From positions 1 through 10,950 of the forward strand of contig CAJBIS010000331.1 in the NCBI GenBank assembly GCA_903953195.1: a stretch of 10,950 bases of DNA, given 5' to 3'. The notes under the pieces are model-generated. The model was not told the DNA's origin. It searched no databases and saw only the letters and a list, made by a program, of their open reading frames with translations. The stretch comes from an uncultured Actinomycetes bacterium. GTDB lineage: Bacteria; Actinomycetota; Acidimicrobiia; Acidimicrobiales; Microtrichaceae. Of the stretch, positions 6,781 to 10,950 are shown one piece after another (within the stretch, counting starts at the first letter, position 1; each line of letters begins with the position of its first letter). The position numbers and the translations under genes are program-made.

Positions 6781-7464
6781 TCAGTCCGTCGCGTCGGTGA
6801 TCGATGCGGCGAGCTGGTCGATGAATGGGTTGAGCAGGACGACGAATGCGTCGCCGCCGGCGGCGGCGCGGGTCACCAGCGCGTCGACGGGTTCGGTGGT
6901 CCGGAGGAACGTGGCCCGCCGGTAGGTGCGCTCGTCACCGATGATGATGCCCTCGGCGTCGAGCGTGGCGACGACACCGTCGTCGGAGGTCACCGGGTCG
7001 CCGCCCTGATCGACGACCATGACGAGTTGCCCGTCGCCGCCGTCGGTACCGACGACGTCGGAGGGTTCGCACGACAGGATGGTGGTGAACTCCATCCCCG
7101 CTTCCTTGTGTTCGTGGGACTTCTTGAAGTCGCTGCGCTCCTGCATGGCGAGGAACGCAGCCCGGGTCGGGTAGCGGACGATGGCGATCCGGTCCCATGT
7201 CGGCGAGCCGAGCGGTTGTTCGGTGACGTCGCCGACGAAGGTGATCGCGGCGCCGACCGCGGCGAGTGACTCGAACGGTGCGTAGGCGTCGTCGGCCTGG
7301 CGGCCGGACACGCCCTCACGGCCGTCGCGGTACCGCGCCACCTCGTGGTACTTCATCAGGTTCAGCGCCCAGAACGGTCCGTCGTCAGCGGGGTCGAGTT
7401 CGAGCCAGCTGCCGATGAGTTCCCAGTTGATGGCCCCGTACGGAGCCTCGTTGCGGTCGGCCAT
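6781..7464 (-). CDS. DUF1330-type dimeric alpha/beta-barrel protein with a C-terminal extension
   Basis: The product has 227 residues. Residues about 30-134 carry the DUF1330/dimeric alpha-beta-barrel pattern: WALNLMKYHE (32-41), YRDGR (45-49), GDV (78-80) and WDRIAIVRYPTRAAFLAMQ (90-108), then a His/Lys-rich HEHKEAGM (117-124). The fold is shared with small monooxygenases and ligand-binding proteins. Residues 145-222 repeat a strand-helix-strand feel (QLVMVVDQ, then FVVLLNPFIDQLAASI), so the protein may hold a second, degenerate barrel half; most DUF1330 proteins are only about 95-100 residues. ATG 7464 has AAGGAG 7 bases upstream, and this site overlaps the last codons of the TetR gene. The gap to the TetR stop is one base, so the two are translationally linked. 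The substrate is unknown. Confidence 0.8.
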   Translation of the reverse strand: MADRNEAPYGAINWELIGSWLELDPADDGPFWALNLMKYHEVARYRDGREGVSGRQADDAYAPFESLAAVGAAITFVGDVTEQPLGSPTWDRIAIVRYPTRAAFLAMQERSDFKKSHEHKEAGMEFTTILSCEPSDVVGTDGGDGQLVMVVDQGGDPVTSDDGVVATLDAEGIIIGDERTYRRATFLRTTEPVDALVTRAAAGGDAFVVLLNPFIDQLAASITDATD

Positions 7465-7465
7465 G

Positions 7466-8113
7466 TCAGTGCTCCTTGAGCGTGGGCGGCGGTACCGCCG
7501 GGTTGGTGGATGGTCGGAGGAGCGCGCCGAGCGAGTCGGCGAGCACGGCTCGAGTCGCGCGCACGGACTGACCGCGGTTTCGGCGCAGCGCGTCGATCGA
7601 CTCGATGCCGGTGAGCAGGTCGATCGCCGTGGCGCGTACGGCGCGGACGTCGGGGCCCAGCGGGTCGAGTTCGGCGCTGAACTGCAGCTCGGTCTGTTCG
7701 CGCAGCGCGGCTCGGACGAAGTCGAGCCGCTCGGCGATGACCGGGTCGCTCATCGCCCGGACGGAAGCGGCTCGGTGGGCGGCCGACACAGCGTCGACGA
7801 GACGCACCCGGGCTCGCACCAGCGTGTCGATGCGTTCGTCGAGCGTGCCCTCGCCCAGGTGGGGAATCGTGGCGAGCGGTTCGATGCGTTCGAAGTGACG
7901 GTCGATCGAGGCCCGGAGCAGCGCGGCGCGGTCCTCGAAGTACCGGTACACGGTCCGACTGGACACGCCGGCGAGCACTGCGACCTGTTCCGGGGTGGGT
8001 TCGAGCGTGCCCTCGGTGAACAGTTCGATGGCCGCGTCGAGGACCTGGGTCCGACCCCGATCCCGTCGAGCGGTCCGGCCGTCGGTGGCGGTCAGCGGGC
8101 GCGACTCGGTCAC
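7466..8113 (-). CDS. TetR family transcriptional regulator
   Basis: The product has 215 residues. The DNA-binding domain spans about residues 20-68: RTQVLDAAIELF (helix 1), TPEQVAVLAGVSSRTVYRYF (helix-turn-helix, recognition helix around SSRTVYRYF at 51-59) and DRAALLRA. The rest is a helical ligand-binding and dimer domain with no recognisable specificity. The start is GTG 8113: it overlaps the DUF2855 stop in the 4-base arrangement GTGA and gives the usual TetR N-terminal length. Longer in-frame extensions to 8308 are Arg-rich, lie inside the upstream gene and are unlikely. As the second gene of the operon, it probably controls its own transcription through the promoter before 9204, with an unknown small-molecule inducer linked to the neighbouring enzymes. 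Confidence 0.9.
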   Translation of the reverse strand: MTESRPLTATDGRTARRDRGRTQVLDAAIELFTEGTLEPTPEQVAVLAGVSSRTVYRYFEDRAALLRASIDRHFERIEPLATIPHLGEGTLDERIDTLVRARVRLVDAVSAAHRAASVRAMSDPVIAERLDFVRAALREQTELQFSAELDPLGPDVRAVRATAIDLLTGIESIDALRRNRGQSVRATRAVLADSLGALLRPSTNPAVPPPTLKEH

Positions 8114-9204
8114 GATCCGGCCGGGGTGTCGCGCAGCGAGCCGATGAAGCCGACCCGCGGGTCGGCCCGGCCGGCGGCCAGGTCGTCCCAGGCGCGAACC
8201 AGCTGGTCGGCGCCCACCACAGGTTCGAAGACGAGCCAGTCGTCCGCCCAGTCGGCGAACGCCGTCCAGCCCGCTGACATGCGCTCGCTGAGGCCGTCGG
8301 CGCCCCACTCCTTGGTGCGCTTCGCGATCTGCGTCGGTGCGAAGAAGAACTCGGGCTTCGGGTCGGGTAGCTCGTCGGTCAGGTCGGACGTGCGGTTCCA
8401 GTTGGTGTTGCCGACGACCATCGAATGGCGGAGCATGCCGTCGAGATGGTGGTGGACGGCGTGCACGACGTTCGAGTTCCCGGCGATGTCGACGAACACC
8501 GAGGGCACCCTGGTCAGCTCGGTCACGTCGTCGTACGTGAGTACCTGGTCGTACACGCCCAGTTGCCGGACGGTCTCCAGGTTGCCTTCGGAGGTGAGGC
8601 CGACGACCGTCGCGGCCCGACTGTGCGCTGCGTGCGCGACGCCGAGTGCGGTCTTGCTGGACGCGCTCGAGACCACGATCTGCTCGGCGCCGAAGTCGCC
8701 CTGGTCGCTCAGGAAGTCGTCGATCACGAACCCGGTGACGAACAGCGGGTACAGCAGCATCTGATGCTGTTCACGATCCGCCCGCCAGATCGGATCCGCA
8801 CCGGTTCGGGCGTAGCGGTTGTAGGTCCCGAACACGCCGGCGCGGTGCTCCGCGACATCAGTGAGTCCGCGTTCGTCGGATCGCCCGGGCGTGATGACGA
8901 GCTCGTCGGACAACGGCAGCATCCCGTAGAGACGCTCGCCGACGGCGAGCAGGTCGGAGCGGCTCTCGATCACCTCGGCGAACCCCCAGGCGGGCACCCG
9001 ACCCCAGTCCCCGGAGGTGTCGTCGCTGGGGAAGAGCTGCCAGTAGCCGAGCATGTCGCCGAACACCGCGTACGTGACGTTGTTGGTGGTCAGGCCGAAC
9101 GCGTCGACACGCAGTCGGGTCTGGCCGTCCTCGAGTTCTCGGTGCGTGTCCTCGACCACGCGTGTCTGCGTGATGTCACGTTGATGCGTTTCGACGGTCG
9201 GCAT
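8110..9204 (-). CDS. DUF2855 family protein (medium-chain dehydrogenase-like)
   Basis: The product has 364 residues and matches the DUF2855 pattern, a family related to zinc-free medium-chain dehydrogenases/quinone reductases. Visible motifs are GLTTNNVTYAVFG (37-49), WGFAEVIES (73-81), GERLYGMLP (89-97), the Rossmann-like VVSSASSKTALGVA (177-190), VGLTSEGN (201-208), VDIAGN (238-243) and VGNTNW (264-269). The Ser-rich loop replaces the classic GxGxxG, as is usual in this family. The predicted role is cytoplasmic NAD(P)-linked oxidoreduction of an unknown substrate. ATG 9204 sits exactly 6 bases after TAGACA, with consensus TTGACA 17 bases further upstream, so the transcript is probably leaderless. 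It is the first gene of the four-gene operon and overlaps the TetR start by 4 bases. Confidence 0.88.
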   Translation of the reverse strand: MPTVETHQRDITQTRVVEDTHRELEDGQTRLRVDAFGLTTNNVTYAVFGDMLGYWQLFPSDDTSGDWGRVPAWGFAEVIESRSDLLAVGERLYGMLPLSDELVITPGRSDERGLTDVAEHRAGVFGTYNRYARTGADPIWRADREQHQMLLYPLFVTGFVIDDFLSDQGDFGAEQIVVSSASSKTALGVAHAAHSRAATVVGLTSEGNLETVRQLGVYDQVLTYDDVTELTRVPSVFVDIAGNSNVVHAVHHHLDGMLRHSMVVGNTNWNRTSDLTDELPDPKPEFFFAPTQIAKRTKEWGADGLSERMSAGWTAFADWADDWLVFEPVVGADQLVRAWDDLAAGRADPRVGFIGSLRDTPAGS

Positions 9205-9210
9205 CGGCTC

Positions 9211-9239
9211 TGTCTACCCAGTCGTCAAACAAGTGTCAA
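9211..9239 (-). promoter_or_regulatory. Promoter of the DUF2855/TetR operon, leaderless type
   Basis: On the minus strand the -35 is TTGACA (9239-9234), the spacer is 17 bases, the -10 is TAGACA (9216-9211), and ATG 9204 follows after 6 bases. This is the strongest promoter in the window. Transcription should start at or next to the A of the ATG. A second TTGAC (9228-9224) lies 11 bases inside the -35 copy, on the same face of the helix, and could be part of an operator for the TetR protein. Confidence 0.7.
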
Positions 9240-9366
9240 CGAGTGCGACAGAACCCGCGAGTCGGATCGCCGATTCGGCCGTTTTCCTCACGGCGGTCCG
9301 CTTCTCGCCGATCAGGACGCCGGGACGCCGTCGATCCACACCCGGCGGTGACGACGAGATCGACTC

Positions 9367-9373
9367 AGGAGGA
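9367..9373 (+). promoter_or_regulatory. Ribosome-binding site that decides the lipoprotein start
   Basis: AGGAGGA lies 7 bases before GTG 9381. This start gives a standard lipoprotein signal peptide. Starts further upstream, such as 9243, would place 46 Arg-rich residues before it. Confidence 0.75.
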
Positions 9374-9380
9374 TCATCAG

Positions 9381-10670
9381 GTGCACTCACGTCGGATGTC
9401 GAGCGGCGCGCGGTTCGCAGCGCTCGTGGTCACGGCCGGTCTGCTGTCAGCATCGCTCGGAGCGTGCTCGTCGTCATCGGACGACAGTGCGCCGACGGGC
9501 GGCGCGTCGACGGGCAGCGCGTCGACGACGACCGTCGCGGCACCGGGGGTCTACCAGCCGGGCACCAGGTCCACGGCGGCCGTCCACCCGCCGAACCCCG
9601 TGATCACCCGCATGACGTATCGCACCGAGGGGGACGTGACCTCGGTGGTGGCCAACGTGACCACGCAGGCCGGCAGCCCGAAGGACCAGGTGCAGGCGAC
9701 GGTCGCGGTGTTCCCGAATCTGGACTCCCGGCAGGTGCCACCTGCGCCGGTGTTCACCGAGTCGGTCCCCGTCGAGACCGGCGAGAACCGCGAGGTGGTG
9801 CTCCCGTTGTCGGCCGAGGCACTCGCCGTGATCGCCCGGGCGGCGCCCGGCATCGGCGATCAGTTGGTGCAGGTGAGCGTCCAGCAGCGTGTCGACGGTG
9901 ACGGTGACGGCACTCCCGAGGGTTCGCTCAACACCCGGAGCAGCTACCACGACAGCCAGGTCCGCAAGGCCGGTGAGACGGTGAACCTGACCATCGGCAC
10001 GTCGGTTCCCGCCGTCAACGTCCAGACCATTCCCACGGTCTGCATGGACAACAGCAGCGACTCGAACTTCGCTCCGCTCACCACGACGCTGGTCAACGCC
10101 GGTGACTACGTGAGCAGCAGCATCGAGGCCGATGGCTCGATCTTCGACAGCCCGCAGTACGGCGGACCGCCGTGGGACCAGATCGCCGAGGACATCACCA
10201 AGAACGCCGCCGTCGACGTGGTGCGACTGATCCTCGGGGCGCTCAGCCCGGTCAACGTGGCGGTGCAGGGCATCGTCGACGTGCTCGAGCTCGGACTCGA
10301 GGACTGTGACGTGCAGGCGTCGATCTTCACCGTCATCGCCGCCGCGGAGAACGCGTCGTCATCGGGCCAGAGCCAGACGACCTCGCAGGCCTACGTCGCC
10401 AGCGAGCAGACGTCGAACGGGCTGCTGAGTGCGGGGACGGCATCGGCATGGCAGACGAACTCCCAGAACGAGGGCGGCACGGTCTGGCAGGAGACGCAGA
10501 GCAACGCGTACCTGGCGCAGGCCGCGGCCGCGAGCCAGGACGCCGGCCTGTCGATCGCCGCCACCAACCAAGGTGTGGGCGATCTGACCACGTCGAGCAA
10601 CTGGACCTTCACGATCAACGCGGGTGGGACGAGTTCGATCCCCGACGGTTGCGACGACCGGCTCTGCTGA
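9381..10670 (+). CDS. Secreted lipoprotein with a Ser/Thr/Gln/Asn-rich tail, function unknown
   Basis: The product has 429 residues. It opens with a basic n-region, the hydrophobic stretch FAALVVTAGLLSASL, and lipobox LGAC with Cys29, followed by a Ser/Thr/Gly-rich linker to about residue 55. Residues about 60-215 look strand-rich and include DGDGDG (172-177), a possible calcium-binding loop. Residues 265-315 are helical (WDQIAEDITKNAAVDVVRLILGAL and onward in part). Residues 325-410 are rich in Ser, Thr, Gln, Asn and Ala with loose repeats such as AWQTNSQNEGG and VWQETQSNAYLAQ. Cys221, Cys309, Cys424 and Cys429 could form disulfides outside the membrane. No family is recognised. The start of the S8 protease gene overlaps its last 22 bases, so the pair is probably co-expressed and both products face the cell exterior. 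Confidence 0.8.
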   Translation: MHSRRMSSGARFAALVVTAGLLSASLGACSSSSDDSAPTGGASTGSASTTTVAAPGVYQPGTRSTAAVHPPNPVITRMTYRTEGDVTSVVANVTTQAGSPKDQVQATVAVFPNLDSRQVPPAPVFTESVPVETGENREVVLPLSAEALAVIARAAPGIGDQLVQVSVQQRVDGDGDGTPEGSLNTRSSYHDSQVRKAGETVNLTIGTSVPAVNVQTIPTVCMDNSSDSNFAPLTTTLVNAGDYVSSSIEADGSIFDSPQYGGPPWDQIAEDITKNAAVDVVRLILGALSPVNVAVQGIVDVLELGLEDCDVQASIFTVIAAAENASSSGQSQTTSQAYVASEQTSNGLLSAGTASAWQTNSQNEGGTVWQETQSNAYLAQAAAASQDAGLSIAATNQGVGDLTTSSNWTFTINAGGTSSIPDGCDDRLC

Positions 10671-10950
10671 GGCGCGCCACGGCCGGTGCCGTCGCCCTCG
10701 CACTGTTGGGCGCCGTGGGCTGCGGTTCGGGTCAGGTCCGCCCGAACGATCCCGCCGTGGTCGACCAGTGGGGCCTGGCCGCGGCCGCAGTGCCCTCGGT
10801 CTGGGCACGGACGACGGGGTCGTCCGATGTCACTGTGGCGGTGATCGATGGAGGCGTCGACGCGATCCCGGACCTGCAGGCGAATCTCGCGCCCGCGGTG
10901 CGGTGTCGACCGGAGTGCGTGCCAGAGGCGACGCCCGACCCGGACGGTCA
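10649..10950 (+). CDS. S8 (subtilisin-like) serine protease lipoprotein, 3' partial
   Basis: The first 100 residues are present; the gene runs off the window. From TTG 10649 the frame gives MRRPALLRRATAG, a hydrophobic stretch VALALLGAVG and Cys25 in a lipobox-like AVGC, so the enzyme should be membrane-anchored outside the cell. Residues about 34-75 match the subtilase entry: NDPAVVDQWGL, then VTVAVIDGGVDAIPDL with catalytic Asp67 in VIDGGVD (usually VIDTGVD). The His and Ser motifs lie beyond the end. TTG 10649 is chosen because it yields a complete signal peptide, although its Shine-Dalgarno is poor; translation probably depends on the preceding gene, which it overlaps by 22 bases. Short signal peptides starting at CTG 10664 or 10667 are possible alternatives. 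The substrate could be the neighbouring lipoprotein or another surface protein. Confidence 0.8.
   Translation, partial: MRRPALLRRATAGAVALALLGAVGCGSGQVRPNDPAVVDQWGLAAAAVPSVWARTTGSSDVTVAVIDGGVDAIPDLQANLAPAVRCRPECVPEATPDPDG

Noticed and set aside
8114..8308. N-terminal extension of the TetR protein to an upstream start
   Set aside because: The extra 65 residues are Arg/Gly-rich, lie wholly inside the DUF2855 gene and would precede a normal-length TetR domain; GTG 8113 in the GTGA overlap is better.
7415..8764. Long plus-strand frame (about 449 residues) across the TetR and DUF2855 genes
   Set aside because: It spans two genes with confirmed motifs on the other strand and reads as low-complexity Arg/Ser/Gly sequence.
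9243..9380. N-terminal extension of the lipoprotein gene
   Set aside because: The added residues are Arg-rich and would bury the signal peptide; AGGAGGA at 9367-9373 points to GTG 9381.
1..10950. tRNA, rRNA, CRISPR array, insertion sequence, attachment site or riboswitch
   Set aside because: No cloverleaf with a T-loop signature, spaced direct repeats, transposase motif, terminal inverted repeats or long structured leader was seen on either strand by eye.

Overview
The window is a gene-dense, very GC-rich stretch in which nearly every third codon position is G or C. Gaps are short, GTG and TTG starts are common, and several genes seem to start without a ribosome-binding site just downstream of a -10-like hexamer. 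This suggests an actinobacterium, perhaps an Acidimicrobiia (Ilumatobacter-like) lineage; that placement is inference from style and protein content, not from a marker gene. No tRNA, rRNA, CRISPR array, insertion sequence or phage gene was seen, and no gene-free stretch exceeds 300 bases.

Left part (1-2620): the last codons of an upstream gene; a small cupin-like gene; a convergent gene fusing a TerB-like helical domain to a Coq4-type domain with an intact HDxxH(x11)E metal motif; and, divergent from it, an alpha/beta hydrolase resembling PAF-acetylhydrolase/dienelactone-hydrolase relatives.

Middle (2620-6028): a large Tat-exported lipoprotein of about 715 residues with a helical-toroid look and polysaccharide-lyase-like conserved residues, then a complete but divergent lactate/malate dehydrogenase family enzyme. 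The dehydrogenase has an enlarged substrate loop and lacks the usual NAD-binding acidic residue.

Right-middle (6117-9204, minus strand): a tight four-gene operon transcribed right to left from a near-consensus promoter (TTGACA, 17 bp, TAGACA, 6 bp, ATG). The order is a DUF2855 medium-chain-dehydrogenase-like protein, a TetR regulator overlapping it by 4 bp, a DUF1330-type dimeric alpha/beta-barrel protein 1 bp later, and a conserved protein of unknown function. This is the best candidate for an uncharacterised, self-regulated small-molecule oxidoreduction module.

Right end (9381-10950): a 429-residue lipoprotein with a Ser/Thr/Gln/Asn-rich tail, overlapped by 22 bp by the start of a lipoprotein-type subtilisin (S8) protease that runs off the window. 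The overlap suggests joint production of a surface protein and a membrane-anchored protease.

Product calls rest on motif reading of translated frames. Statements on substrate and pathway are inference unless a motif is named.
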